A DNA stretch of 64,000 bases, taken from Bradyrhizobium sp. SZCCT0231. Its GTDB lineage: Bacteria; Pseudomonadota; Alphaproteobacteria; Rhizobiales; Xanthobacteraceae. Shown piece after piece: positions 52,297 to 61,075 of this stretch. The DNA is taken from assembly GCF_018130245.1 (NCBI RefSeq), contig NZ_JAFCKP010000017.1, positions 1 to 64,000 of the forward strand, written 5' to 3'. Both the position numbers and the translations under genes were made by a program. A model generated the notes under the pieces. That model had not been told where the DNA came from. It saw only the letters and a program-made list of their open reading frames with translations, and made no database searches. The stretch's first letter is position 1, and each line of letters starts with the position of its first letter.

Positions 52297-53019
52297 ATGA
52301 ACGCGCATTCGGCCACAATTCTCATGGTGGAGGACGATCCCGAGATCAGCCGCCTCGTTGCCGACTTCATGCGGCGCGAGGGGTTCGAGGTCGCCTGCGT
52401 CGCCGACGGCAAGGCGATGGATTCCATGCTCCAGCGCCTGCGGCCCGACCTCGTCATCCTCGATTTGATGCTGCCGGGCGAGGACGGGCTTTCGATCTGC
52501 CGTCGCTTGCGCGCCGACGACACCCTCCCGATCCTGATGCTCACCGCCAAGAGCGACGAGATCGATCGCGTGGTCGGTCTCGAGATGGGCGCCGACGATT
52601 ATCTGACAAAACCGTTCGGGCCGCGTGAGCTCCTTGCGCGCGTTCGCGCCATCCTGCGCCGCGCCAACGGGGCGCCGGCGAAGCCGCTGGTCCGGCGCTT
52701 CGCATTCGATCGCTTTGTCATCGATCTGGATTCACGCACTGTCGAGGCAGTCGAGGCCGAGACGCCGGCGCTGCAATTGACCGGCGCCGAGTTCGACCTG
52801 CTCGGCTGCTTCGTGCAGCGCCCGCGCCGGGTGCTGACGCGTGACCAGATCCTCGACTGGACGCGTGGCCGCTCGGCCGAGCCGTTCGATCGCACCGTGG
52901 ACATGCTGATCTCGCGGCTGCGCAAGAAGCTCGACGGCGCCAGCCCAGGCTCCAACCTGATCACCACGGTGCGCAACGGCGGCTATCTGTTCACCGCGAC
53001 CGTCAAGCAGGTGTCGTGA
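52297..53019 (+). CDS. OmpR-family response regulator (RstA-like)
   Basis: A 240-aa response regulator. The receiver domain has acidic residues VEDDPE, phosphoacceptor D56 in LVILDLMLPGEDG, Thr in LMLTAKSDE and Lys in DYLTKPFG. The C-terminal winged helix includes LTGAEFDLLGCFVQRPRRVLTRDQILDWTRGR and DRTVDMLISRLRKKL. Its stop overlaps the start of the kinase gene, so the two are translationally coupled. A matching tandem site lies in its own promoter region. Confidence 0.94.
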   Translation: MNAHSATILMVEDDPEISRLVADFMRREGFEVACVADGKAMDSMLQRLRPDLVILDLMLPGEDGLSICRRLRADDTLPILMLTAKSDEIDRVVGLEMGADDYLTKPFGPRELLARVRAILRRANGAPAKPLVRRFAFDRFVIDLDSRTVEAVEAETPALQLTGAEFDLLGCFVQRPRRVLTRDQILDWTRGRSAEPFDRTVDMLISRLRKKLDGASPGSNLITTVRNGGYLFTATVKQVS

Positions 53020-54365
53020 TGCTGCGCGTGACGCTCGCCGCGCGCCTGGCGCTGATCGGACTGGTCGGCTTCATCGTGGTGGTTACCGTGCTCGTGGGGA
53101 TCTTCTACCGTACGACGCTGCAGGAGAACGAGCTCACGCGGCCATCGCCTGCGCGCCTCGATGCGCTTGCAACGTTGCTCGAGGGCACGGTCGGCGACGC
53201 ACGGCAGGCCGTCCTCGACGCAGTGTCGTCGCCGCAATTCATGGCGCGGATCGTGTCGTCGGGGGCACCGGTCGACGGCGAGACGCCGGAGCCGCAGCGA
53301 CAATTGCGCGAGATCTATGCGGCCGGTCTTGCGGGCCGCCCCGTGGAGATTGTGTCGCCGCCCGATCACCGCGCCAGTCGATTGTTTCCTCGGCTCGCGC
53401 GGCTGATGGCCAATGCGATCGAATTCCGCATTGGCCTGCGCAGCGGCGATCTGCTCGTCATCGACGCCTATACCCGCCTGCCGGTGACCCAGTTCGGGCT
53501 GCCCGTGGGTTTCGGCGCGGGCCTGTTCGGCTCGATCGTGGCGCTGCTCGCGCTTCTGGTCATGCAGCGCGAGACCCGGCCGTTGGCGCAGCTCGCCGCT
53601 GCCGTCGATCGTGTCGATCTGTCCGCCGATCCGCCGCCGCTGCCGGATGCGCGGCGCAGCGCGCCGGAGATCCGCGCCGTCATCGCCGCGTTCAACCGCC
53701 TCCAGGGCCGGCTTGCCGAGATGCTGCGCGCGCGCATGACGCTGGTTGGTGGCATCGCCCATGATGTCAGGACGTTTGCGACACGGCTGCGGCTGCGGGT
53801 CGAGCACATCCCCGATGATGCCGAGCGGCGACGGGCGGTTGCCGATATCGACGACATGATCCGGCTGCTCGACGATGCGTTGCTGTCGACGCGGGCGGGC
53901 GCCGGCGGACTGTCGCAGGAGATGGTCGAGCTGGCCGCGCTGCTGGCTGTCGATATTCACGACCGCCGTCAGGGCGCGGCGGTCGATCTGGTCGCGGACG
54001 AGCGTGCGCGCAACGCCGTCGTCCTCGGCGACCGCCTCGCCCTGCGGCGGGTCTTCGCCAACATCCTCGACAACGCACTCGCCTATGGCCATGCCGCGCA
54101 TGTGTGCGCGGCCGTGAAGGACGGCGCCATCGTCGTGTCGATCGACGACGAGGGGCCGGGCATTCCTTCAGATCAGCGTCAGACCGTGCTGGAGCCGTTC
54201 CACCGGCTGGAGAGGTCGCGCAATCGCGCGACCGGTGGCGCCGGCCTCGGCCTCGCCGTGGTCCGCAATCTGGTCGAGGCCCATGGCGGGACCGTCGAAA
54301 TCGGCGCGGCTCCGGGCGGAGGCACGCGCGTCAATGTCACGCTGCCGGTGTTCCAGCCGGCTTGA
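53019..54365 (+). CDS. Sensor histidine kinase (HAMP domain)
   Basis: A 448-aa membrane sensor. The first helix is AARLALIGLVGFIVVVTVLVGIFY, followed by a periplasmic domain of about 130 residues, a second helix (FGAGLFGSIVALLALLVM), and a HAMP linker (RPLAQLAAAVDRVDLSADPP). The H-box is TLVGGIAHDVRTFATRLRLRVE with the phosphorylated His at about residue 248; the N, G1 and G2 boxes are NILDNALAYG, DDEGPGIPSDQ and GGAGLGLAVV. The ATG overlaps the regulator stop (TGATG). Stimulus unknown. Confidence 0.94.
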   Translation: MLRVTLAARLALIGLVGFIVVVTVLVGIFYRTTLQENELTRPSPARLDALATLLEGTVGDARQAVLDAVSSPQFMARIVSSGAPVDGETPEPQRQLREIYAAGLAGRPVEIVSPPDHRASRLFPRLARLMANAIEFRIGLRSGDLLVIDAYTRLPVTQFGLPVGFGAGLFGSIVALLALLVMQRETRPLAQLAAAVDRVDLSADPPPLPDARRSAPEIRAVIAAFNRLQGRLAEMLRARMTLVGGIAHDVRTFATRLRLRVEHIPDDAERRRAVADIDDMIRLLDDALLSTRAGAGGLSQEMVELAALLAVDIHDRRQGAAVDLVADERARNAVVLGDRLALRRVFANILDNALAYGHAAHVCAAVKDGAIVVSIDDEGPGIPSDQRQTVLEPFHRLERSRNRATGGAGLGLAVVRNLVEAHGGTVEIGAAPGGGTRVNVTLPVFQPA

Positions 54366-54430
54366 AGCGTTTTTGAGCGAAGTGGATACCGGCTCGCGTG
54401 AAGAAAACGCGTCAAGGTAACGATCGGGCG

Positions 54431-54940
54431 TCAGGCTGCCACCACCGCCGGGATCGGCAGTGCGGTGACCGACTTGATCTTCTCCATCGCGAAGCGCGAG
54501 GTGACGTTCTTCAGCGGCACGGCGCTGATCAGCTTCTTGTAGAACACGTCATAGGCCTGCATGTCCGCGACCACGACGCGCAGCATGTAATCGACGTCGC
54601 CGGCCATGCGATAGAACTCCATCACCTCCGGCATGGCGCTGACGGCCTCGGCGAACCGCTTCAGCCAGGCATCCGAATGATCGGAACTCTCGACCGAGAC
54701 GAACACGGAGATGCCGAGCCCGATCTTGTTCTGGTCGACGAGCGCCACGCGCTTGATGATCACGCCGTCGGCCTCCAGCCGCTGGATGCGCTTCCAGCAG
54801 GGGGTCGAGGACAGGCCGACGCGGTCGCCGATCTCGGCGACGGAGAGGGAGGCATCTTCCTGGAGGACCATCAGAATCTTGCGGTCGATGGCATCGAGGC
54901 GGCGGCTGGTCTCGGGGATCTGGACGGCGACATCAGTCAT
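54431..54940 (-). CDS. Lrp/AsnC family transcriptional regulator
   Basis: A 169-aa feast/famine regulator. The N-terminal HTH is RRLDAIDRKILMVLQEDASLSVAEIGDRVGLSSTPCWKRIQRLEADGVI and the C-terminal RAM/AsnC ligand domain runs through VFVSVESSDHSDAWLKRFAEAVSAMPEVMEFYRMAGDVDYMLRVVVADM. The start MTDVAV fits the family; no clear ribosome site is seen because an imperfect palindrome directly precedes the ATG, which suggests autoregulation. The regulated amino acid is unknown. Confidence 0.92.
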   Translation of the reverse strand: MTDVAVQIPETSRRLDAIDRKILMVLQEDASLSVAEIGDRVGLSSTPCWKRIQRLEADGVIIKRVALVDQNKIGLGISVFVSVESSDHSDAWLKRFAEAVSAMPEVMEFYRMAGDVDYMLRVVVADMQAYDVFYKKLISAVPLKNVTSRFAMEKIKSVTALPIPAVVAA

Positions 54941-55006
54941 TTGAAGAACTTTGTTCCATTTCAAGGGTCGATTTCCCTGATATAGAGAAAATCCTTCCAC
55001 AGCAAG
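54941..55006 (-). promoter_or_regulatory. Candidate promoter and operator of the Lrp-type gene
   Basis: On the reverse strand a CTTGCT (55001-55006) and a TATATC (54979-54984) are 16 bp apart and can serve as -35 and -10. Between the -10 and the start codon lies an imperfect palindrome (54941-54964) with outer halves TTGAA/TTCAA and inner GAAC/GTTC, which could bind the regulator itself. Confidence 0.4.
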
Positions 55007-55037
55007 CCCATAATCTGCGCGCAGCAGTGGAATTGCT

Positions 55038-55955
55038 CTAGGGATACCCGCGTAAAAGCTCTTCAACTTCAATGCGTTGCGGGGCGGCGAGGCCGCCGCC
55101 ATGGTGGGTGCATTTCAGCGCTGCGGCGGCCGCGGCGAATCGGAGCGCCTCCCGCGCCCCCTCGCCCTCGGCGAGCCGGAGCGTGAAGGCGCCATGGAAG
55201 ACGTCGCCGGCGCCAAGCGTATCGACCGCCCGGACCGGGAAGGCCGGTGCTTCCTCCAACTGGCCCATTTCGTTCAGCCAGATCGTGCCATGCGGTCCGC
55301 GAGTGGCCGCGAGGAAGGCCGGCGTCAGCTTGGCGAGACGCCTCAGCGCCGCGCCGTCGTCGGCTATGCCTGTCGTCTCCTGCAGCTGCGCGCTGGCGAA
55401 CAGCAGATGCGAGGCGGCCGCGAGCAGGCCATCCTGCAACGCCATCGCGCGATCGACGCCGACGATGACGGGAATGCCGCGCCGGCGTGCCTCGGTGCAA
55501 AGGGACGTTGCGAACGCCGCGCAGCGGCTTTCGACGAGCACCGCCTGACAATCGGCGAGCAGCGCGTCGGCGTCCGGCAGCTCCACGCGCCACAGGCCGG
55601 GATCGCGATAGATGGTGAGTGTCCGCTCGCCGGAGGGCTCGATCATGATCGCCGAGACCGGCGTCGCCAGGCCCGGCATGCGCACGATGTGCGCGACGTC
55701 GATGCCCTCCTGCACCATCTGCGCGAGAATGAAGCCGCTCGAGGTCTCCCGTGCATCGCCCATCGGCCCAGCGAACGCGACGCGGCCGCCGAGCCGCGCG
55801 ATGGCGATCGCGGCATTGAGCGCGTTGCCGCCGCAAATCTCGGCGAGATGGCTGGCGTTCGCCTTGCTGCCGCGTTCGGGCAGGGCCTCGACGCGCAGGA
55901 TGAGGTCGCGCACCGGCATGCCGATGCAGAGGAGACGCGGCGCAATCCCGGCCAT
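55038..55955 (-). CDS. PfkB family carbohydrate kinase
   Basis: A 305-aa ribokinase-like sugar or nucleoside kinase. The N-terminal substrate region is EICGGNALNAAIAIARLGGRVAFAGPMGD; the C-terminal motif is VDTLGAGDVFHGAFTLRLAEG with the catalytic Asp in GAGD. The lid strands include SAIMIEPSGERTLTIYRDPG. Start and stop fit the family. It lies 13 bp after nudC on the same strand, so the HIT, nudC and kinase genes form a likely operon. The substrate is not readable. Confidence 0.9.
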   Translation of the reverse strand: MAGIAPRLLCIGMPVRDLILRVEALPERGSKANASHLAEICGGNALNAAIAIARLGGRVAFAGPMGDARETSSGFILAQMVQEGIDVAHIVRMPGLATPVSAIMIEPSGERTLTIYRDPGLWRVELPDADALLADCQAVLVESRCAAFATSLCTEARRRGIPVIVGVDRAMALQDGLLAAASHLLFASAQLQETTGIADDGAALRRLAKLTPAFLAATRGPHGTIWLNEMGQLEEAPAFPVRAVDTLGAGDVFHGAFTLRLAEGEGAREALRFAAAAAALKCTHHGGGLAAPQRIEVEELLRGYP

Positions 55956-55968
55956 CGATGGCCTCGGC

Positions 55969-56913
55969 TCAGGCGCTGCTCTTGTCGTGCACCCAACGGC
56001 CGAGCAGATGGTGGGCGATGGCGAAGGGATGCGGGCCGGCGAGCCCGTCCGGATGCGTCCGCGTCAGCATCTTTGCGGCCTCCTCGCGCGTGAACCAGCG
56101 CGCATCCTCCAGCTCGGAGTGATCGACCACGACGTCCTCGTTCAGCGCCCGCGCGCTGCAGCCGATCATCAGCGACGACGGATAGGGCCAGGGCTGGGTC
56201 ATGTAATACTGCACGTCGGTGCAGCTGATGCCGGACTCTTCGAGGATCTCGCGGCACACCGCGTCCTCGATGGTCTCGGCGGCCTCGACGAAGCCGGCGA
56301 GGCAGGAATACATGCCGGGCGGAAAATGCTTCTGGCGGCCGAGCAGGCATTTGTCGCCGGAGGCAACCAGCATGATCACGACCGGGTCGGTCCGCGGAAA
56401 ATGCTCGGCCTTGCAGGCCGGGCAGTCGCGTTTCCAGCCGCCTTCCTTCATCGCGGTCCGCGTGCCGCAATTGGCACAATAGCCGTGGCGCTGATGCCAG
56501 CTCACCATCGACTTTGCCATCGCGATCGCCGACAGCTCCTGTGGCGGAAGCGCGCCCTGCATCGCCATGCCGCGCAGCTCGGTCACGGTATAGTCCTCGC
56601 GGCCGACCAGCTTCTCGGCAGCGGCCTGCGACAGGCCCATGCCGAACATGGCGGCGCCATCGCGCAGGCCGAGGAAGATCGTGCCGGGATTGGCGCCGCA
56701 TTTCAGCGCCTCGTCGACCCCGAGCAGCGCGCGCACCTTGTCATCCTCGCGCTTCACCAGCAGCGAGTCGCGATAGACCACATAGGCGCGCGATGACGGC
56801 TTCTGCTCCAGCGCGAACAGTTTTTCGTCGTCGCGGCGCAGATGCGCGGCGCGGTCGAGAATGTTGCTGACGAAGGCCGGCTGCCCCAGCGGAAATGCGT
56901 CGAATGCTGACAT
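55969..56913 (-). CDS. nudC: NAD(+) diphosphatase
   Basis: A 314-aa Nudix hydrolase cleaving NAD(H) and NAD caps on RNA to NMN and AMP. The zinc ribbon is YCANCGTRTAMKEGGWKRDCPACK; the Nudix box is GFVEAAETIEDAVCREILEESG; the NADH-specific SQPWPFPxS-type motif is TQPWPYPSS. The start MSAFDAF removes 23 less likely residues and overlaps no gene. The HIT gene begins just upstream on the same strand. Confidence 0.95.
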   Translation of the reverse strand: MSAFDAFPLGQPAFVSNILDRAAHLRRDDEKLFALEQKPSSRAYVVYRDSLLVKREDDKVRALLGVDEALKCGANPGTIFLGLRDGAAMFGMGLSQAAAEKLVGREDYTVTELRGMAMQGALPPQELSAIAMAKSMVSWHQRHGYCANCGTRTAMKEGGWKRDCPACKAEHFPRTDPVVIMLVASGDKCLLGRQKHFPPGMYSCLAGFVEAAETIEDAVCREILEESGISCTDVQYYMTQPWPYPSSLMIGCSARALNEDVVVDHSELEDARWFTREEAAKMLTRTHPDGLAGPHPFAIAHHLLGRWVHDKSSA

Positions 56914-56923
56914 TGTTGTTCTT

Positions 56924-57343
56924 TCAACCCAACCAGATTTTTCGGCGAAGCGCGCTGATGAAGTTCTGCACCTCTGCGGCATCGTGTGCCAGAGGCGGCA
57001 TCACGCCCCACACCGGCCGCGGCCAGGCCGCGTCACTGGTTCGGCGCGCGATGATATGGACGTGCAGCTGCGGCACGAGATTGCCGAGCGCGGCAATGTT
57101 GAGCTTGTCGCATTTGGTGATCTCCTTGAGCGCACGCGAGACGCGGGAGATCTCCGTCATCAGCTGCGCCTGCTGCACCTCGTCGAGATCGATGATCTCG
57201 ACCGTATCGGCGCGCCGCGGCACCAGCAGCAGCCAGGGATAATGCGCGTCCTTGATGACCAGCACCTTCGACAGCGGCAGATCGCCGATATCGATGGTGT
57301 CCTCTTTCAAGCGGGAGTGCAGCGACCAGGCGGGTTCGGGCAT
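56924..57343 (-). CDS. HIT family protein
   Basis: A 139-aa nucleotide-binding protein of the histidine triad superfamily. The motif here reads PQLHVHIIAR, so the first His of the canonical triad is Gln; the C-terminal WPRPVWGVMPPL is characteristic of an alphaproteobacterial branch. Members hydrolyse dinucleoside polyphosphates or nucleoside phosphoramidates. It lies 10 bp upstream of nudC on the same strand, so both likely act on nucleotide pools. Confidence 0.9.
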   Translation of the reverse strand: MPEPAWSLHSRLKEDTIDIGDLPLSKVLVIKDAHYPWLLLVPRRADTVEIIDLDEVQQAQLMTEISRVSRALKEITKCDKLNIAALGNLVPQLHVHIIARRTSDAAWPRPVWGVMPPLAHDAAEVQNFISALRRKIWLG

Positions 57344-57434
57344 AGGTGTTTCCGGATGGCCCGATGGGAACGGGCTTGTCTAATGCGACCATACGATAGG
57401 GCGTTAGCGAGGGGAAGGTTGGCAACTGCATACA

Positions 57435-57598
57435 CGCTCGTCGTCCCGGACAAGCGCGCCCAAAGCGCGCGCCGATCCGGGACCCATAGCCACAGGGCGT
57501 GGTTTGACGAAGACTCGTGGTTGCCGGCTTGCGCCGCAACTCAACCCTGTGGTTATGGGTCCCGGGTCAGCGCTGACGCTTGCCCGGGACGACAGCGA
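57435..57598. repeat. Palindromic repeat, family B (copy 2)
   Basis: 164 bp. Outer arms CGCTCGTCGTCCCGGACAAG and CTTGCCCGGGACGACAGCG are inverted with few mismatches; inner pairs include CCCATAGCCACAGGG and CCCTGTGGTTATGGG. Shares CGAAGACTCGTGGTTGCC with copy 1 at 42906. It sits between the HIT gene and the enolase-family gene, both on the reverse strand. Confidence 0.85.
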
Positions 57599-57607
57599 GA
57601 TTGTGAC

Positions 57608-58735
57608 CTACGCCTCCGCGATCACCCTTGCATTGCCGCGGATCGAGGCTTCGCTCACGCGAATGCCGAGGCCGGGGCCGTCGGGCACCACGACATGGCC
57701 GGCGCGGTTGGCAACGCGCTCCTCCAGCACGTCCTCGGTCAGCACGTGATGCGGCATGTAGAATTCGCAGCCGAGCGAGATGCCCGGTGTGGCCGCGATC
57801 AGCTGCGTGCCGGCGGCGAGCCCGATGCCGCCCTCCCACAGCGTGCCGCCATAGCCGGGCAGGCCGGCGATGTCGGCAATCGCCATGATCGCCTGCGCCT
57901 CGAACAGGCCGCCGGCCTTCATCAGCTTGACCGAGACGGCGTCGGCCGCTTCGCGCCGCACCACCTCCATCATGTCGCGGCGGTCGAAGCAGCTCTCGTC
58001 GGCCAGCACGGGCGTCTCCAGCGCCGCGGTGAGCTGCGCCATCACGTCGAGATATTTGCGCGGCACCGGCTGCTCGATGAAGGTCGGCGCGAACTGTTCG
58101 ACATCGCGCAGGATCTTGATCGCGCCGAACGGCGCCAGCGCCTGGTTGTAGTCGACGCGCAGGTCGACCTTGTCGCCGAATTCTTTGCGAATCGCATCGA
58201 GGTGATCGAGGTCTTCGCGATGCGGCTTCACGCCGGTCTTGACCTTGTAGATGACGTTGCCCTCGGGGACCATCTTGCGCATGCGTTCGAGGTCGGCGGC
58301 GAAATCCGGATCGGCGATCGAGAAGGAGAGGGGGATGGTGTCGCGCACGCGGCCGCCGAGCAGGTCGGCGACCGAAAGTCCCGACGATTTGCCGACGATG
58401 TCGAGCAGCGCCATCTCGATTCCAACCTTGGCTTCGGCGTGACCGACCAGCGCGCGGTCGAGCTCGGCCATCAGCGCGCGGATGCGGCGCACCGGCTTGC
58501 CGAGCACGATCGGCCGCAAGTAAATGTCGAGCGCAGCGAACGCGGCTTCCGGCGTTCCCGTGAACACCTCCCACGGCGCCGCCTCGCCCCAGCCGATCAC
58601 GCCGTCGCTCGCGGTGAGCTCGATCAGCACACGCTTCACGGTGCCCTTGACGTTGCCGACGCCCTGCAGGCGCGCCATCTTGATCGGGCTCTCGATCAGG
58701 AACAGCCTGAGACGTTCGACGGTCGCTTCGGTCAT
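57608..58735 (-). CDS. Enolase superfamily enzyme, muconate cycloisomerase-like
   Basis: A 375-aa enzyme of the muconate-lactonising subgroup. The N-terminal capping domain is followed by a barrel with KxK in [10 protein letters not shown], metal-binding acids in [19 protein letters not shown] and [12 protein letters not shown], and the second-base Lys in [11 protein letters not shown]. Members carry out cycloisomerisation, racemisation, epimerisation or dehydration, so the reaction is open. Its ATG overlaps the SDR stop by 4 bases, making it the last gene of an operon with an amino-acid-type ABC importer; a substrate with a carboxyl next to an abstractable proton is likely. Confidence 0.85.
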   Translation of the reverse strand: MTEATVERLRLFLIESPIKMARLQGVGNVKGTVKRVLIELTASDGVIGWGEAAPWEVFTGTPEAAFAALDIYLRPIVLGKPVRRIRALMAELDRALVGHAEAKVGIEMALLDIVGKSSGLSVADLLGGRVRDTIPLSFSIADPDFAADLERMRKMVPEGNVIYKVKTGVKPHREDLDHLDAIRKEFGDKVDLRVDYNQALAPFGAIKILRDVEQFAPTFIEQPVPRKYLDVMAQLTAALETPVLADESCFDRRDMMEVVRREAADAVSVKLMKAGGLFEAQAIMAIADIAGLPGYGGTLWEGGIGLAAGTQLIAATPGISLGCEFYMPHHVLTEDVLEERVANRAGHVVVPDGPGLGIRVSEASIRGNARVIAEA

Positions 58736-59490
58736 GTCAGGCCTCCATTGACGTGCCAGACCTGGCCGGTGACGTAGGACGCTTTTGGAGATGCCAGGAA
58801 GGCGATGATCTCGGCGACCTCCTCGGGCCGCCCGCGGCGGCGCATCGGGATCAGCGCTTCGGTTGCGGCAATCTGCTCGGGTGAAAGACGGCTCTCGCTC
58901 GGCTTGTCCTTGACGATGAGGCCGGGTGAAACCGCATTGACGGTGATGCCGTCCTTCGCGAGCTCGATCGCGGTCAGCCGCACCAAGGCTTCAAGCGCGG
59001 AACGGCTCGCGGCCGTCGCAGCGAACGGCGCGAATTCGGGCCGGATCGCGTGCGCGACGAAGGAAGACACGGCGACGATGCGCGCATCGCGCCCAGCACG
59101 GAGTTGCGGAAGCGCAAGCTTCACGAAACGCGTGAAGGCGAGAGCGGATTCGTCCATCGCCTGCATGAATTGATCGGCCGGCGTGCCGATCGCGCTGCCG
59201 CGACGGGCGTGGCCTCCAATCAGGATCAATCCGTCAAGCCGACCGAAATCGAGGTGCGCCGTCGCGCACGCAAGCGTCACGGCGACTTCGTTGGCGAGAT
59301 CGCCGAGGCATGTTGCAACGGCCGCACCACGTGCTTCGGCATCCGCTTTGGTCGCCTTAAGTCCGTCCTCGTTCGATCGGGTGTGCAGCACGAGCCCGAT
59401 GCCGGGTGCCGCGAGCAGTTTTGCGGTGGCGCGGCCGATTCCGCTGGCGGCACCGGTGACGAGATAGACGCGATTGATTTCGGACATCAC
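58732..59490 (-). CDS. SDR family oxidoreductase
   Basis: A 252-aa short-chain dehydrogenase. The NAD(P) motif is [18 protein letters not shown]; the catalytic Ser is in [12 protein letters not shown], but the usual YxxxK appears as [19 protein letters not shown], where the Tyr and Lys are not in place, so the catalytic tetrad looks altered. Later segments ([45 protein letters not shown]) are normal. It overlaps genes on both sides by 4 bases, within the enolase-family operon. Confidence 0.85.
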   Translation of the reverse strand: MMSEINRVYLVTGAASGIGRATAKLLAAPGIGLVLHTRSNEDGLKATKADAEARGAAVATCLGDLANEVAVTLACATAHLDFGRLDGLILIGGHARRGSAIGTPADQFMQAMDESALAFTRFVKLALPQLRAGRDARIVAVSSFVAHAIRPEFAPFAATAASRSALEALVRLTAIELAKDGITVNAVSPGLIVKDKPSESRLSPEQIAATEALIPMRRRGRPEEVAEIIAFLASPKASYVTGQVWHVNGGLT

Positions 59491-60293
59491 GATACTGCAT
59501 TTGCCGGCGGCAAAGCGCCGGTGCGATGGAAATGGCTGAGGAAGGCGCGCGTGGCGGCTTCCCTTGGGTTGTCGATCACCTGCCGCGCCGGGCCTTCCTC
59601 GATCACGATGCCGTCGCGCATGAAGATGAGGCGGTCGGCGACCTCGCGGGCAAACGCAATTTCGTGGGTCACGATCACCATGGTCATGCCTTCGGACGCC
59701 AGTTGCTGGATCACGCTCAGCACCTCGCCGACCAATTCAGGGTCGAGCGCCGAGGTCGCCTCGTCGAACAGCATGACATCAGGTTCCATCGCCAGCGCCC
59801 GTGCGATCGCAACGCGCTGCTTCTGTCCGCCGGAGAGCGTCGCCGGATATTGGTCGGCCTTCTCGGCCAGGCCGACCTTGGCAAGCTGTGCGCGCGCGAG
59901 CGTCTCGGCGTCCGCCTTGGCCATACGCCGCACCGTGACCGGTCCCTCCATCACGTTCTGCAGCGTCGTCATGTGCGGGAACAGGTTGAAGTGCTGGAAC
60001 ACCATGCCGGTGGTGGCGCGGAATCTTGCCAGCGTCGTCACGTCGGGCAGCTTGGCGCCGTCGCCGAATGCAAAGCGGGTGTCGCCGACGCGGACGCTGC
60101 CGCCGTCGGGCACGACCAGCAGGTTGATGCAGCGGAGCAGCGTCGACTTGCCCGAGCCCGACGGCCCGATCAGCGCAACGACGCCGCCCTTGGCGACGTC
60201 GAGATTGATGTTCTTCAGGACCTCGTTGCTGCCGAAGCTCTTGCGAAGGCTGCGGATCTCGATTTTCGAAGTGTTCTTTGACGTCTCGCTCAT
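59487..60293 (-). CDS. Amino acid ABC transporter ATP-binding protein
   Basis: A 268-aa ATPase of the GlnQ/HisP group. Walker A is [17 protein letters not shown], the Q-loop region [12 protein letters not shown], the signature [17 protein letters not shown], Walker [21 protein letters not shown] and the switch [14 protein letters not shown]. Signature [13 protein letters not shown] is typical of polar amino acid importers. Its start overlaps the permease stop by 4 bases. Confidence 0.95.
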   Translation of the reverse strand: MSETSKNTSKIEIRSLRKSFGSNEVLKNINLDVAKGGVVALIGPSGSGKSTLLRCINLLVVPDGGSVRVGDTRFAFGDGAKLPDVTTLARFRATTGMVFQHFNLFPHMTTLQNVMEGPVTVRRMAKADAETLARAQLAKVGLAEKADQYPATLSGGQKQRVAIARALAMEPDVMLFDEATSALDPELVGEVLSVIQQLASEGMTMVIVTHEIAFAREVADRLIFMRDGIVIEEGPARQVIDNPREAATRAFLSHFHRTGALPPANAVS

Positions 60294-60952
60294 TCGCTCA
60301 CCGCCAGTCGCTTCTCGCCGCGCCGGACGATGATGGTGAGCGGAATCAGGATCGCCGCATAGGCGACCGCGACCGCGGTGTAGGTCTCCAGCGGCCGGTA
60401 GCTGTCATGGGCGGCGACCTGGCTCTGATAGACCAGATCAGGCACCGCCAGCACCGAGACCAGCGAAGTGTTCTTGAACTGAATGATCGACTGGTTCATC
60501 AGCGCCGGGATCATGCGCTTGATCGCCTGCGGCAGCACGATGCGCCGCATGGTCTGGCCGGGCGTCATGCCGAGCGCGGCGCCGGCCTCGGACTGGCCGC
60601 GGTCGATCGACACGATGCCGCCGCGGATGATCTCCGAATAGAACGAGCCGCCATAGAGCGAGAGCGCCAGCGCCGAGGCCGTGATCGGCGTCATCTCGAC
60701 GCCGGCGAGGATCGGCAGCGCGTAGTAGAACCAGATCAGCTGCACCAGGATCGGCGTGCAGCGGAACGCCTCGATGAAGGCGAGGGCGGTGAGGCGCAGC
60801 GCCCTGAAGCGCGACAGGCTGCCGAAGGCCCCGAGCAGGCCGAACAGCAGCCCGCACAGGACGATGACCACGGTGAAGCCGACCGTGACGCCGAGCCCGT
60901 TGAGAAAGAGCCAGCGATAGCTCCAGAGGATGCCGAAGTCCCACTGATACAT
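60290..60952 (-). CDS. Amino acid ABC transporter permease
   Basis: A 220-aa inner-membrane permease of the HisM/GlnP family. It has about five hydrophobic segments, the first being [30 protein letters not shown], and the family EAA-like loop [35 protein letters not shown]. Being a single permease, it likely works as a homodimer. Only one permease gene occurs in this operon. A palindromic repeat separates it from the binding-protein gene upstream. Confidence 0.94.
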   Translation of the reverse strand: MYQWDFGILWSYRWLFLNGLGVTVGFTVVIVLCGLLFGLLGAFGSLSRFRALRLTALAFIEAFRCTPILVQLIWFYYALPILAGVEMTPITASALALSLYGGSFYSEIIRGGIVSIDRGQSEAGAALGMTPGQTMRRIVLPQAIKRMIPALMNQSIIQFKNTSLVSVLAVPDLVYQSQVAAHDSYRPLETYTAVAVAYAAILIPLTIIVRRGEKRLAVSE

Positions 60953-60986
60953 GCGTGCGATTACTCGTCGTGGGTGCCATTTTGCA

Positions 60987-61067
60987 CCGTCGTTCCGGGG
61001 CGATGCGAAGCATCGAACCCGGAACCTCGAGATTCCGGGTTCGCCCTTCGGGCGCCCCGGAATGACG
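60987..61067. repeat. Palindromic repeat inside the ABC operon (family F)
   Basis: Arms CCGTCGTTCCGGGGCG and CGCCCCGGAATGACGG are inverted; inside, GATGCGAAGCATC and GAACCCGGAACCTCGAGATTCC form further stems. It lies in the 123-bp gap between the binding-protein gene and the permease gene, both transcribed leftward, as REP elements do in some enteric transporter operons. Confidence 0.8.
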
Positions 61068-61075
61068 GTGGAAAC

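Noticed and set aside
17784-57598. Repeated palindromes considered as CRISPR arrays
   Set aside because: Copies are single and far apart, with no regular spacers and no cas genes.
56861-58777. Long plus-strand open frame (638 codons) across nudC, HIT and the enolase gene
   Set aside because: It is antisense to three genes with clear motifs; the frame has Arg/His/Asp-rich low-complexity sequence typical of GC-rich shadows, and it crosses a palindromic repeat.
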